Positions 1 through 8,528 of a stretch of 64,000 nucleotides of DNA are shown piece by piece. The DNA is from Armatimonadota bacterium. Lineage in GTDB: Bacteria; Sysuimicrobiota; Sysuimicrobiia; Sysuimicrobiales; Humicultoraceae. Below the pieces are notes generated by a model. The model saw only the letters and a program-made list of their open reading frames with translations, was not told the DNA's origin and did not search any database. Position 1 is the first letter of the stretch. Each line of letters begins with the position of its first letter. The stretch is taken from contig VGFA01000004.1 of assembly GCA_016869025.1 (NCBI GenBank), forward strand, positions 1 through 64,000. The letters are read 5' to 3'. The translations under genes were made by a program, and so were the position numbers.

Positions 1-84
1 CAGGCCGTGGCCGCTTCCCACGGCGGCCTGGATCAACCGACCGCAGATCCAAACGACCACGAAGGAGGTGTGGCGACCGGGAGC

Positions 85-288
85 CTAATTCACAAAGGAA
101 CTTGTCTCAGAGGTGTTGACACGTTCCACAAGTGCTATGGTATCAATGCCAGGGCCGCATCCAACATCAAGCACTTTGTGCCCTGTTTGAATGTGCATAC
201 GTGCATATGTGCGTTGCTTGAGTTGTTTGAGAAACGCTCCAGCAACCTGAAGATATTCTTGGTCAACATATCCTTTGGGTGTAGCCAT
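85..288 (-). pseudogene. Truncated SAM-dependent methyltransferase (integron cassette remnant)
   Basis: The start is a clear ATG preceded by GGAGGAAC. About 46 residues in-frame lead to a typical class I methyltransferase motif I (VLDVGCGPGIDT), and shortly after it the frame runs into a stop in unrelated sequence (TSETSSFVN). Family members run 200 residues or more, so only the N-terminal SAM-binding start remains. The G+C is visibly lower than in the chromosomal genes nearby. The gene lies just left of a GTTRRRY-like recombination site and points away from it, as the first cassette of an integron would. The family is clear from motif I; the substrate is unknown. Confidence 0.65.
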
Positions 289-317
289 GAAATGTTCCTC
301 CTCTGCCCTGGTGGGCA

Positions 318-605
318 GGCTAACAAGAAATGGACAGACCTGCCTAAACCCCCAAACACAGCAAGCCCTGCAGTCTAGCACCTACCACCATGTTCTCCCT
401 GATCCCGCTCGCTTCCTTATGAGCCGAGCCCGCGACCCCCTACCCGCCGCCGCAATAGACAGATCTGCCCATTCCATCCTTCACCGACCTGGCGGCGGCC
501 CCCGCACGCCGCCCGGCTCTTGGCCCGATTATCGCGCGCTGATGATACTCCCGCAATCCTGGAGATGCCTCCACGGGCCGCCGCCCCACCGGGTCTGGCC
601 GCCCC
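318..605 (-). other. Decayed attI-like region of a second integron
   Basis: This stretch aligns along its whole length with 43278-43569, the region between the cassettes and intI of the right-hand integron. Shared landmarks include the core site (GGCTAAC at 318-324, one base off the consensus), the neighbouring ACAAGAAATGGACAGACCTG, CCCAAACACAGC.AGCCCTGCAGTCTAGC, and a second copy of the GACAGA.CTG box near 455-470. It holds no gene. It marks a second, older or partly deleted integron whose cassettes run off the left edge of the window. Confidence 0.65.
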
Positions 606-797
606 CTACACCCCGGTGAACCGATAGAAAGGGCTCAGAGCCGCCCCGGGCCCCCGGTTCAGCACGAGCGTGTAGATCATGGTCGTGCTCACATCCCGGT
701 GGCTGAGGAATTCCTGGACCGTGCGAATGTCGTGCCTGTCCTCAAGCAGGTGTGTGCCAGACGAATGGCGGAGTGACCAATGGGCCCGTGACAGAAG
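606..797 (-). pseudogene. Integron integrase C-terminal fragment
   Basis: The minus-strand frame ending at 606 matches the last ~60 residues of the intact-looking integrase at 43570-44427. Aligned pieces include LRHS..THLLED, HDIRT.QE, HRDV.TTMIYT and LNRGPGA. The catalytic Arg/His (LRHS), His (SHRD) and Tyr (MIY) positions survive, but the rest of the protein is absent and sequence upstream runs straight into the 3' end of thiD. The fragment carries substitutions (HSFATH to HSSGTH, GHRDVG to SHRDVS), so it has decayed and is not an assembly duplicate of the other copy. Confidence 0.7.
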
Positions 798-811
798 GGC
801 GGCGCCCGGGC

Positions 812-1645
812 CTAGGTGGGATCTGGCTGGTGGAAGGTTTCGCTCATAGGCCGGCGCAATACCACAGCCGGATCGGCAGGCCCGTGTCCCCTTCCGATCG
901 GCAGGCCGGCCGAGATCGCCGCGGTGATGAGCTCCTTGGCCCGGGCGACCGCGTCGGGCACGGCAAGTCCCCTCGCCAGGCCCGCGGCGATGGCCGCGGA
1001 GAAGACACAGCCGGTGCCGTGGGTGTGCCGCGTCGCCGCCCTGGGAGCGGCGAATTGCCGGAACGTTGCGCCGTCGTAGAGAAGGTCCACGGACCGGTCG
1101 CTGTCCTGGAGGTGCCCGCCCTTGACCACGACGTACCGTGGCCCCATCGCGCCGATCGCGCGCGCCGCTTCCTCCATCTCGGCGAGAGTCCGGACGGGCC
1201 CGCCGACCAGCACGCCTGCCTCATGCAGGTTGGGCGTCACGACCTTGCACAGCGGAAGCAGCAGGAGGCGCAGGGCCTCGGTGGCCTCGGGCCGCAGCAG
1301 CGGCGCGCCGCTCTTGGAGATCATCACCGGATCCACAACGAGGCATCTGATGCCCCAACGCCGCACCGCGCCTGCCACCGCCTCGATGATCGCCGCGTTG
1401 GATAGCATCCCGGTCTTGGCGGCATCTGTTCCGATGTCGCTCATGATCGCGTCTATCTGCTGGACCACAAACTCGGGCGGCATCTCGACCACGCCGGTGA
1501 CTCCAGTCGTGTTCTGAGCGGTGAGCGCGGTGATGGCCGACGTGCCGAAGACACCCATCACCGTGAAGGTCTTCAGGTCGGCCTGGATGCCGGCGCCTCC
1601 GCCCGAGTCGGAGCCGGCTATGGTCATCGCGCGCGGAACCGTCAT
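812..1645 (-). CDS. thiD: Hydroxymethylpyrimidine/phosphomethylpyrimidine kinase
   Basis: This kinase phosphorylates hydroxymethylpyrimidine (HMP) and then HMP-phosphate to HMP-PP, the pyrimidine precursor of thiamin. About 277 residues, normal for ThiD. The N-terminal substrate motif [16 protein letters not shown] and the C-terminal ribokinase-type anion-hole motif [11 protein letters not shown] (about residue 210) are present. The ATG at 1645 overlaps the thiL stop as ATGA, a better start than the in-frame ATG nine codons upstream. It is the last gene of the riboswitch-controlled thiamin salvage operon, and its 3' end abuts the integrase fragment. Confidence 0.95.
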   Translation of the reverse strand: MTVPRAMTIAGSDSGGGAGIQADLKTFTVMGVFGTSAITALTAQNTTGVTGVVEMPPEFVVQQIDAIMSDIGTDAAKTGMLSNAAIIEAVAGAVRRWGIRCLVVDPVMISKSGAPLLRPEATEALRLLLLPLCKVVTPNLHEAGVLVGGPVRTLAEMEEAARAIGAMGPRYVVVKGGHLQDSDRSVDLLYDGATFRQFAAPRAATRHTHGTGCVFSAAIAAGLARGLAVPDAVARAKELITAAISAGLPIGRGHGPADPAVVLRRPMSETFHQPDPT

Positions 1646-2757
1646 CGGAGATCTTCCTTGAAGTGTGTCCATCCACCTGGATCCAGCTGCCGCACCAGCC
1701 CACCCTCATCCACGACGATACGGCTCGTACCGTGCCCGGTGAACTCGCCGACCACCGTCGCCGGAGTGCCGGTCTCCTCGACCAGGCCGCGCAGCACCCG
1801 GTCGGCGTCCTCCGGCGCCACAGCGAAGAGGAGCTCGTAGTCCTCGCCGCCGGCAAGCGCCAGGTCTAGCGCGTGGCTGGACCCGGCCCGCGTACCACCA
1901 GGAGCTACGGCCGCGGCTGCGGCCATAACTGCAACAACGTCGGGATCCGCTGGCACCCTTCCGGCGTCCAGGCGCACGCTCAGACCGCTGGCCTCGCACA
2001 ACCGCCATAGGTCGAGCAGCAGGCCATCGGAGATGTCAATCATGGCCCGCACCGCGCCGGTCTCCGCCAGGGCCCGGCCTTCACGCAGGCGCGGCCGGGG
2101 ACGGCGCTGCGCGGCCAGGAGGCGGTCGAGCGCAGGATCGTCCGGCGTGTCGCCCAGCCCCTCAAGCACTGCCAGCCCCGCGGCCGCCCTGCCCAGGGTG
2201 CCAGTAACCGCCAGCAGATCGCCGGGGCGCGCGCCGACGCGACGTACTAGCAGTTCGGGCGCGACCTCACCTAGCAGCGCCACGTCCACCACGACGACCG
2301 GCGCCTGCGCCAGGTTGCCGCCGACGACGGCGACGTCCGCCTCCCCGGCCATCTCCAGCAGGCCGTCGTAGAGTCCATCCACCCAGGCAGCCTCCAGGTC
2401 GCCGGGCAGCATGAGCGAGACAATCGCGTGCTTCGGTACGCCGCCCATCGCCGCGATATCGCTGGCGTTGATGGCCAGGGCCTTCCAGCCGGTGTCGGCC
2501 GCCGCGCTGGTGGCGCGCCGGAAGTGCACGTCCTCCACCAGTGCGTCGGTGGTCGCCAGGACCAGGGCACCGGGTGTCCACCGCAGCGCCGCGGTGTCGT
2601 CGCCTATGCCCAACACCACATCGCAGCGCTGCCGACCATCGCCGGCCACCGCCTCATCGCGAGGATGCGTGCCGGCGCGAGCCCCGCGGCCGGCGCGTGC
2701 GACCCGCGCGGTGATGCGCTCCAGCAGCACCAGTTCGCCCAGGTCGGAGACGCGCAC
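1642..2757 (-). CDS. thiL: Thiamine-monophosphate kinase
   Basis: ThiL converts thiamin monophosphate to the coenzyme thiamin diphosphate with ATP. The PurM-like fold signatures are present: GIGDDTA near residue 50, [11 protein letters not shown] near 70-79, GGNLAQ and DISDGLL. The GTG at 2757 is chosen as start because GGAGGG lies about 10 bases upstream and the homologous region begins there ([10 protein letters not shown]); the frame is open further upstream without family similarity. About 371 residues. It follows thiE by some 40 bases and overlaps thiD by four. Confidence 0.93.
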   Translation of the reverse strand: MRVSDLGELVLLERITARVARAGRGARAGTHPRDEAVAGDGRQRCDVVLGIGDDTAALRWTPGALVLATTDALVEDVHFRRATSAAADTGWKALAINASDIAAMGGVPKHAIVSLMLPGDLEAAWVDGLYDGLLEMAGEADVAVVGGNLAQAPVVVVDVALLGEVAPELLVRRVGARPGDLLAVTGTLGRAAAGLAVLEGLGDTPDDPALDRLLAAQRRPRPRLREGRALAETGAVRAMIDISDGLLLDLWRLCEASGLSVRLDAGRVPADPDVVAVMAAAAAVAPGGTRAGSSHALDLALAGGEDYELLFAVAPEDADRVLRGLVEETGTPATVVGEFTGHGTSRIVVDEGGLVRQLDPGGWTHFKEDLR

Positions 2758-2800
2758 GCCAGAACCAGCCCTCCGAGGGCTATCATCGGAGATGCGCGGG

Positions 2801-3448
2801 CTATCCCCGGGCCGCACGCACGGCCTCCAACAGGCGGCGCGTCGCACCGGCCACGTCGTCTGCGCCGACCACCGCCGAGATCACCGCAACCCCGTCGGCG
2901 CCGGCACGAATCGCCTGGGCGGCATTGTCGTAGGTTATCCCGCCGATGGCAACCACCGCGATCCCCACCGCCGCCCTGATCCGGGTCAGGGGCTCGACCC
3001 CTATCGCCTCGCCTGCGTCCGGCTTGGAACTGGTTGGAAAGATGCTGCCCACACCAACGTAGTCGGCGCCCTCGGCCTGCGCCATCAGCGCCTCCTCGAC
3101 CGTTGCTGCTGAGGCGCCGATGATCTTCTCCGGCCCGAGCAGGCGGCGCGCGTCAGCCACCGGCAGGTCGTCCGGCCCCAGGTGCACACCGTCGGCGCCA
3201 ACGGCCAGCGCGATGTCAACACGGTCGTTGACGATTAGAGGCGCGCCGGCCCTTCGCGTGATCTCAAGCAGCCGGCGCCCGGCCTCAACCACCCGGCCGG
3301 CGGACCACACCTTCTCACGCAGTTGAACCATGGTCGCGCCGCCGGTCACGGCCGCGGTGACGAGGTCCTCCAGCAGACGGCCGCGGCCGAAGGCGCGATC
3401 GGCGATGACGTACACGCTTGGATCAAAACCCATCGGACCGAAACGCAT
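2801..3448 (-). CDS. thiE: Thiamine-phosphate synthase
   Basis: ThiE joins HMP-PP and hydroxyethylthiazole phosphate to give thiamin monophosphate, the condensation step of the pathway. The TIM-barrel motifs MVQLREK (diphosphate-binding Arg and Lys), IVNDRVDIALAVGADGVHLG and YVGVGSIFPTSSK are all present. 215 residues is the usual length. Its start overlaps the thiM stop as TGATG, implying translational coupling. Confidence 0.95.
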   Translation of the reverse strand: MRFGPMGFDPSVYVIADRAFGRGRLLEDLVTAAVTGGATMVQLREKVWSAGRVVEAGRRLLEITRRAGAPLIVNDRVDIALAVGADGVHLGPDDLPVADARRLLGPEKIIGASAATVEEALMAQAEGADYVGVGSIFPTSSKPDAGEAIGVEPLTRIRAAVGIAVVAIGGITYDNAAQAIRAGADGVAVISAVVGADDVAGATRRLLEAVRAARG

Positions 3449-4308
3449 CAGCCCTCCCTCACCCGTGCCGCCTGCCGGAGTTGCTCAGCTGTCAGATTGT
3501 AGAGCGCGTCCAGCAGGGCCGGGGTCAGCGTGCCAGGGCCGCGCGCGTGTGCAGCGGCGATCTCTGCCGCCACGCCGAAGCACGCTAGTGCCGAGGCGGC
3601 GGCCAGCAGAGGTCCCGTACCGTCCGCATATGAGCGGGCGGCCGCGCAGAAGGCCCCGATCACCCCGGTGACCATGCACCCTGCCCCTGGGATCGCGGCC
3701 AGCCATGGGTGCCCGTTCTCGACGACCAGAACGCGGCCGGCGCCGGCGACGTAGTCGCACGCGCCTGTCACCGCCGCGACAAGGCCGCGCTCGCGCGAGA
3801 GCGCCGCGGCCAAGGCGGCCGCGTCACCCGCGCCACCCGCACCCGCCGATCCCACCGCCGACCCCGCAGAACCCACCGATTCCACCCCGCGGACGAACCC
3901 GCTCCGGCCCAGCAGCGCCGCGGCCTCACCAGGATTGGCGCGTACAACTGTCACCAGCAACTCATCGAGCAGGCGGCCGGCCGCGACCGTGCGGTAGCGC
4001 GTCGCGCCGGCGCCCACAGGATCCAGCACGATGGGAATACCCCGCACCGTCGCCACGCGCCCGACGGCAAGCATCGCCTCGAGGCGCTCCGGAGTGGGTG
4101 TCCCCAGGTTCAGCACCAGCGCGTCCGCAGCAGCGGCCACTTCCTCCGCGTCATCTCCTGCCATCGCCATCACCGGCAGCGCGCCGACCGCACGCGTGGC
4201 GCTGGCCACCGCCTGCATCGTCACGAAGTTGGACAAGTGGTGCACAAGCGGGCGCTGCTCGCGCACAGCTGCCAGGAGCAATGCGGCGCGGTCGCCTAGG
4301 TGTGCCAT
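3448..4308 (-). CDS. thiM: Hydroxyethylthiazole kinase
   Basis: ThiM phosphorylates the salvaged thiazole moiety (4-methyl-5-hydroxyethylthiazole). HHLSNFVT (residues 23-30), VLDPVGAGATR (95-104) and the C-terminal GAGCMVTGVIGAF phosphate loop with the catalytic cysteine fit the family. A Gly/Ala-rich stretch around residues 145-165 looks like an expanded low-complexity loop. With thiE, thiD, thiL and thiW in one transcript it points to salvage rather than de novo synthesis; no thiC, thiG or thiS is in the window. Confidence 0.95.
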   Translation of the reverse strand: MAHLGDRAALLLAAVREQRPLVHHLSNFVTMQAVASATRAVGALPVMAMAGDDAEEVAAAADALVLNLGTPTPERLEAMLAVGRVATVRGIPIVLDPVGAGATRYRTVAAGRLLDELLVTVVRANPGEAAALLGRSGFVRGVESVGSAGSAVGSAGAGGAGDAAALAAALSRERGLVAAVTGACDYVAGAGRVLVVENGHPWLAAIPGAGCMVTGVIGAFCAAARSYADGTGPLLAAASALACFGVAAEIAAAHARGPGTLTPALLDALYNLTAEQLRQAARVREG

Positions 4309-4310
4309 CG

Positions 4311-4814
4311 CTACCGCGACAACCTCCCGGCTGGCGCTGCCACGCCCGCGCGCTCCAGGGCACGCAGGATCAGAACCCCGAGTATCGCGCCCGGAATGCT
4401 GCTAGCCAGGAACAGGTATGCGAGCGTCCCCAACGGGATGGCCTTCCCCATCAGGGACGGCGCCACAAGCGCGGCGCCGACCGTGGCTCCGACCACCACG
4501 GTTCCGACCGGTTCGAGCAGGCCAACCCAGGACCGGCGCCAGAGCATGTGGGCGAATCCTACGACCAGTGCACCGGGTATGCCTCCTGGAAACGCCAGCA
4601 GCGTGCCGACGCCGAACTGGTTGCGCAAGATCGCGGCCACGGTGGCGGCGAGCGCGGCGTACCAGGGCCCCAGCAGAACCCCTGCGATCGCATTGGTCAT
4701 GTGTTGCCAGGGCAGTAGCTTGGCGCCTGCCACGGGGATGGACCCGGGCACGAACGAAAGCACCACGGGCAGCGCCGCGAAGAACGCGGCAAGAACCAGC
4801 TTGCGTGTGGACAC
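4311..4814 (-). CDS. thiW: Thiazole transporter ThiW
   Basis: A 167-residue membrane protein with four to five hydrophobic segments. It matches the ThiW family: LVLAAFFAALPVVLSF at the N-terminus, then PGSIPVAGAKLLPWQHMTNAIAGVLLGPWYA and a polar FPGGIPGALVVGF loop. ThiW is regarded as the substrate-binding S component or permease for the thiazole precursor. The GTG start at 4814 has GGAGG seven bases upstream; longer in-frame starts add only low-complexity sequence. It sits two bases before thiM. Confidence 0.9.
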   Translation of the reverse strand: MSTRKLVLAAFFAALPVVLSFVPGSIPVAGAKLLPWQHMTNAIAGVLLGPWYAALAATVAAILRNQFGVGTLLAFPGGIPGALVVGFAHMLWRRSWVGLLEPVGTVVVGATVGAALVAPSLMGKAIPLGTLAYLFLASSIPGAILGVLILRALERAGVAAPAGRLSR

Positions 4815-4851
4815 TTCTTTGCCTCCTTCTTCTATCCTGTCTTCTATCCTG

Positions 4852-6321
4852 TCATGGATCAGGTCGCTTTCCGGCCTCGGTGCCGGACTGTCCCGCAAGC
4901 GGCCGCACCAGCGTCCGAAGCCGCTCCAAGTCGAACGGCCGGCCGGCAAACGCCAGCGCAGTCGTAATCACCGCCGGCACGGACGCGGCCAGAGCAAACG
5001 ACGTCAGCAGGTGGCCGCGCGTGAAGCCCGGGTTCGGAAAGAAGGCAACACCGGCGGCCAGACCGGCCAGCGCGCTGACCATCGCCGCCGCTCCGCTGAA
5101 GCGCGGCGCGTACATGCCCGCGAAGACCGGCACCATTGCCGCGGCGCAGACCAGGTCGGCGACCAGGAACAGGTAGAGGACGCTGTACCCGCGCGAGGCC
5201 ACCGCGATCGCCGCGACGGCCAGCGCGACCGTGATCAGGCGCGACCATCGCAGGAGCGGCGCAGGGCCGGCCGCCGGACGAAGCCTGGCCAGGTCCGAGG
5301 TAAACACCGCGGCCAGCCCGTTGAGCAGCGTGTCAATGCTGCTCATCGCCAGCGCCACCGCCAGCACCAGTACGGTGAGCACCAACCAGGCCGGCGCCAC
5401 ACCCAGCAGCAGGCTGAAGAACGCTACCGACGGCACTTCCGCGCGGCCGCTGGCGACCGCGACGATGCCCAGCAGGCCGGGCAGGGCCACAATGGGCACC
5501 ACAACCGCGGCCGATGCGAGGAGCGCATTGCGCAGGACCCGGCTGTCCCTGGCGATGTAGACCCGCTGCCAGTAGCCCTGGTGAAAGAGGTTGGCGGCCA
5601 GGATCGCGATCACGAACGTCACGGCGGCCTCGATGCCCGGACGGTGCCCCGGCGAGAGCAGCGCCGGCGCGCCGCTGCGCACCTTCTCGAGCACTGCTCC
5701 GCCGCCGCCCATCGCCACCACCACGCCCGAGAGGACCACCACCAGTAGCGGCATGATCACCGCTGCCTGGATCCGGTCGGTGAAGACCGTGGAAGGCAGT
5801 CCGCCGTAGGCGGTGTAGGCAACGGTGGCCAGGCCGACCAGCGCCGCGGTCAGTGGAAGCGGCGCCTGCGCCACCTGCCTGACCGCCAGCGCAATCCCGG
5901 TCGTCTCGGCGGCCAGGAACACGAACATGTAGAAGAGCATCACCCCCAGGGTCAGGGCATACATCCCCCTTCCGTACCGCAGCCACACGAACTCGGTCAG
6001 CGAGTGCCCGCAGGGCATCAGCGCCCGCATCCTCCGGCCGAGCGGGATGAGCGCCAGCATCGGCGCCGCGCTCCCTAGGCCGTAGCCGACCAGCGCGGTC
6101 AGCCCGCCCCAGGTACCTGCCTCCGCAGGGCTGTAGAGGATCCATGCGCCCATCGCCGAGGCCACGAGCGTCGTCGCGGTCGCGCTTGTACCGGCCGAGT
6201 TCCGATCGCTGATGTAGTCCTCGATCGAGAGGCGCCGGGCGCGCGCGTGGACGACACCGGCAAGCGCGAATCCCAGCGCCGCGGCGATAACCAACGCTAT
6301 GGCGACGATCCCACCCGACAT
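4852..6321 (-). CDS. Sodium:solute symporter, probably for a thiamin precursor
   Basis: A 490-residue protein of the SSS family with about 12-13 membrane segments. Family features include the N-terminal region leading to SATATTLVASAMGAWILYSPAEAG and the central GYWQRVYIARDSR segment. It is the first gene after a TPP riboswitch and lies directly upstream of thiW, so its cargo is probably hydroxymethylpyrimidine or thiamin (by analogy with the predicted transporter ThiV). That substrate is an inference from context. The start at 6321 has a GAGGGTGCAGG ribosome site; an earlier in-frame ATG at 6387 falls close to the riboswitch. Confidence 0.85.
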   Translation of the reverse strand: MSGGIVAIALVIAAALGFALAGVVHARARRLSIEDYISDRNSAGTSATATTLVASAMGAWILYSPAEAGTWGGLTALVGYGLGSAAPMLALIPLGRRMRALMPCGHSLTEFVWLRYGRGMYALTLGVMLFYMFVFLAAETTGIALAVRQVAQAPLPLTAALVGLATVAYTAYGGLPSTVFTDRIQAAVIMPLLVVVLSGVVVAMGGGGAVLEKVRSGAPALLSPGHRPGIEAAVTFVIAILAANLFHQGYWQRVYIARDSRVLRNALLASAAVVVPIVALPGLLGIVAVASGRAEVPSVAFFSLLLGVAPAWLVLTVLVLAVALAMSSIDTLLNGLAAVFTSDLARLRPAAGPAPLLRWSRLITVALAVAAIAVASRGYSVLYLFLVADLVCAAAMVPVFAGMYAPRFSGAAAMVSALAGLAAGVAFFPNPGFTRGHLLTSFALAASVPAVITTALAFAGRPFDLERLRTLVRPLAGQSGTEAGKRPDP

Positions 6322-6396
6322 CCTGCACCCTCGCCAAGCCGCCTTCACAAACCGGCGGCCGCCTTCCCGTCCAGGGCTGGCGGCCACGACCTTCTG

Positions 6397-6503
6397 CCCT
6401 ACTTCCCCACGCCAGCATTATCTGGATCGGGTGTATGGGGTCTGCGACAGCGCCGTGTACGGGAGGTCGCACTCTCAGCCCGGCTCGCCCGAGCTCCCCC
6501 AGA
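6397..6503 (-). promoter_or_regulatory. TPP riboswitch (THI element)
   Basis: Read on the minus strand the leader holds the conserved TPP aptamer blocks in order: GGGGAGC, GGGCTGAGAG, GACCC, then CCCGATCCAGATAATGCTGG and GCGTGGGGAA. These are the near-invariant THI-box sequences. The aptamer ends about 76 bases before the symporter start, leaving room for an expression platform. It should repress the whole symporter-thiW-thiM-thiE-thiL-thiD operon when thiamin diphosphate is plentiful. Confidence 0.93.
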
Positions 6504-6617
6504 GGATCGCTATTGAACTGCTATGTCTTACTATAGCCCGGGCGCCATCTGCTGGCAATCGCGCCAACCGCACGATGCTTCCCACGCGTTGAGCCAGCGG
6601 GCGGAAACGCTACCCGC

Positions 6618-7294
6618 TCAATATCCCGGCCAGGGTTCGATCCCCAGGGCGTCCAGCCACGCCGTCACCAGCTCGAAGGCGCGGCGCTGTTCGATGGCGC
6701 GCTCTTCTGGGTCTCGGACTTCGTTGAAGTCCGCCACCCAGCTGGGGCCGGCATGTTCCACCGACAAGAACTGCCGTCGGATCTTCCCCAGCCCTTCCCG
6801 GACCAACCCGTGGGTGAGGCGCGGGCGAAAGGCCTCGGCCAGCTTCAAGAATCCAACCGGGAAGTAGCGCACGCAGTACAGAATGTCGTAAGCATCCTTC
6901 TCTTTCAGACGACCAGCCAGTGCCATTCCCTTCATCACCAGAAACGGGACAACACCGGCCACACTCAATACCACGCGGTCCCGACCACTCCCGGGGAGAG
7001 CTCCGTCAACGGTGACACTAACCGTGTCCGCAAAAGCAAGGTCGCACCCCCGAGTCTTCCTCGCCCTTGCGTCCTGCACCGGCACATCGCGGAAGAACCT
7101 AAATGGCTGCGTCGGGTCCTGACGATAGCCACGGGCCTGCAGGGCGCGAAGGATGGTCAGGTACGACTCCTCATGGCACCCATCCCCCCACAACGACCAT
7201 GTTTCCCCGGAACTCACCCATTACGTGCACCAGTTCTATGAGGACGGCCTTGCATGCCTCGACCGCGTCAGGCGAGTAGTCCCCCCCGCGTCAC
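6618..7294 (-). pseudogene. AbiEii-type nucleotidyltransferase toxin, broken
   Basis: Partner of the antitoxin just upstream. The intended start is GTG at 7294, overlapping the antitoxin stop as GTGA. A run of seven G (7281-7287) shifts the frame right after the first codons. Past it, a good AbiEii N-terminus continues (YSPDAVEACKAVLIELVH, then MVVVGGWVP) and ends at a TGA near 7180. Homology resumes in another frame with EESYLTILRALQARGYRQDP and proceeds to the end, including PFLVMKGMALAGRLKEKDAYD. The missing middle should hold the catalytic Asp-x-Asp of the nucleotidyltransferase. So there are two lesions; the first could be a homopolymer sequencing error, the second looks like a true deletion. 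Confidence 0.75.
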
Positions 7295-8382
7295 CATTGC
7301 GGTCGGAGCCTCTGCTCTAGCAGAAACTGCGCCGCCTCTTCACCACGGCCCTTGTATCCTGCGAGGTCCAGGTAGAGTTGCACGTCACCCACCACGACGT
7401 CTCTGCCCACCTTGCGCACGCCGTACAGAAGCCCGTCATCGTATGGCCGCAGGATCGTGAAGTTCGCGCCAGAGGGTACAGGTTTCCACCCAAGGCGCTT
7501 GGCCAGTCCTTGGGGATCTGTGACCACATACGAGAACCCTCGCGCATACCGCGCGAAGGGAGCCACTCGGGCTGCTCCCGAGAAGAGCGCCAGGGCATAC
7601 CGGATGTCGTTGCCCGCGCAGTAGCGGGTCAGTTGCTCCTCCAACTCGGGAGGATCGCCCGGCCCATAGCAATCCAAAGACTCACTCCTGCGGTATGAGT
7701 AGTTCGCCGCCCACTGCCGGAGGAGTTCCTCCGGCTTGGTTAGCCTCAACCCCTTGTCCTGTTCCTGGCCGTACTCGAGGTCGAGGAACCGTTGCTTCAC
7801 CTTGAATGCCAGGCCAATACTTACTCCGGCCTGCAGGGCGAGGGTTTTCACCCGCCAGGGGCACGTCACGTCTTCTAGAAGCACTCGAAGTACGCGGCTG
7901 GCTCTAGCAGCAAAGAGGGAGCGTAGCGGACGCCGCTCTAGCCGTGGGTTGGGGAAGTTTCGGTACTCGATGAATACCTTTCCGAAGACGAGGCGGCAGT
8001 TGCCCGCCAGGTCCACAAAGCCGACCCCCGCTTCCCGGCAGATCTCCCCGGAGCTTTCACTGATATAGGGGGCGGCGACCACGGGGTAAGTCCGCTGTTT
8101 GTCGAAGGTGGCTGCCCGCAATTGTTGGGTCGCGATTCGGATGAGCCGGGGCTCTCCACTCCCTTTCACCTCAACCAGCACTTGCCACCGCTCACCGTCA
8201 ACCGCGATGTTGAGCGCCAGGTCCCGCCTGCTGCCTCCATCCCGTGCATCGCTCTGCCATCCTTTGAGGCGGATGAAGGGGACCTTCCCTAGGAGGCCCT
8301 GGAGGCGCCCCTTCACTTCAGAGACCAGGGCTGTTTCGAGACCTCGAGCGGTTTCGCGGTTCGCGATAGTTTCGCTGTTCAT
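7291..8382 (-). CDS. AbiEi-family antitoxin (type IV toxin-antitoxin)
   Basis: A 363-residue intact protein. The N-terminal half has a D...VLVEVKGSG pattern resembling a PD-(D/E)xK-type fold. The middle, about residues 150-230, looks like winged helix (SRVLRVLLEDVTCPWRVKTLALQAGVS...), followed by a C-terminal domain seen in AbiEi-family proteins. In characterised AbiE systems the antitoxin also represses its own promoter by binding inverted repeats, and such repeats lie immediately upstream here. The toxin gene behind it is broken, so the antitoxin may be a relic with only a regulatory role. Base composition is lower in GC than the flanks, consistent with transfer. Confidence 0.75.
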   Translation of the reverse strand: MNSETIANRETARGLETALVSEVKGRLQGLLGKVPFIRLKGWQSDARDGGSRRDLALNIAVDGERWQVLVEVKGSGEPRLIRIATQQLRAATFDKQRTYPVVAAPYISESSGEICREAGVGFVDLAGNCRLVFGKVFIEYRNFPNPRLERRPLRSLFAARASRVLRVLLEDVTCPWRVKTLALQAGVSIGLAFKVKQRFLDLEYGQEQDKGLRLTKPEELLRQWAANYSYRRSESLDCYGPGDPPELEEQLTRYCAGNDIRYALALFSGAARVAPFARYARGFSYVVTDPQGLAKRLGWKPVPSGANFTILRPYDDGLLYGVRKVGRDVVVGDVQLYLDLAGYKGRGEEAAQFLLEQRLRPQW

Positions 8383-8405
8383 GGCGGTTTCACTCTACTG
8401 GGCTC

Positions 8406-8451
8406 TTTCACCGGTTGGTGAAACAATACTATCCAGTGAAGCCGAAGTCAA
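8406..8451 (-). promoter_or_regulatory. Promoter with palindromic operator for the AbiE pair
   Basis: On the minus strand TTGACT (8446-8451) and TATTGT (8423-8428) are separated by 17 bases, a good sigma-70-type promoter. Immediately downstream, TTTCACC-GGTT-GGTGAAA (8406-8423) is a perfect 7-bp inverted repeat covering the expected start of transcription. A wider pair (AGTGAAGCCG near 8434-8445 and CGGTTTCACT near 8386-8395) brackets it. Placement and symmetry suit an autorepressor site, expected for AbiEi-type antitoxins. Confidence 0.65.
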
Positions 8452-8528
8452 GAGGTGGCGTGGCCGCGCGAGACACCGCCGTTGGAGACACCGCGGTTGG
8501 GGGCACCGACGCTGGGGCGCCTCCCTAT

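Noticed and set aside
6630-6650. GGTTCGATCCC, resembling a tRNA T-arm
   Set aside because: It lies inside the toxin-gene reading frame and no acceptor, D or anticodon stems can be built around it.
7178-7185. In-frame TGA after GGWVP in the AbiEii-like gene as a possible selenocysteine codon
   Set aside because: The homologous sequence continues in another frame with a gap, so it is a deletion/frameshift and no Cys is expected there.
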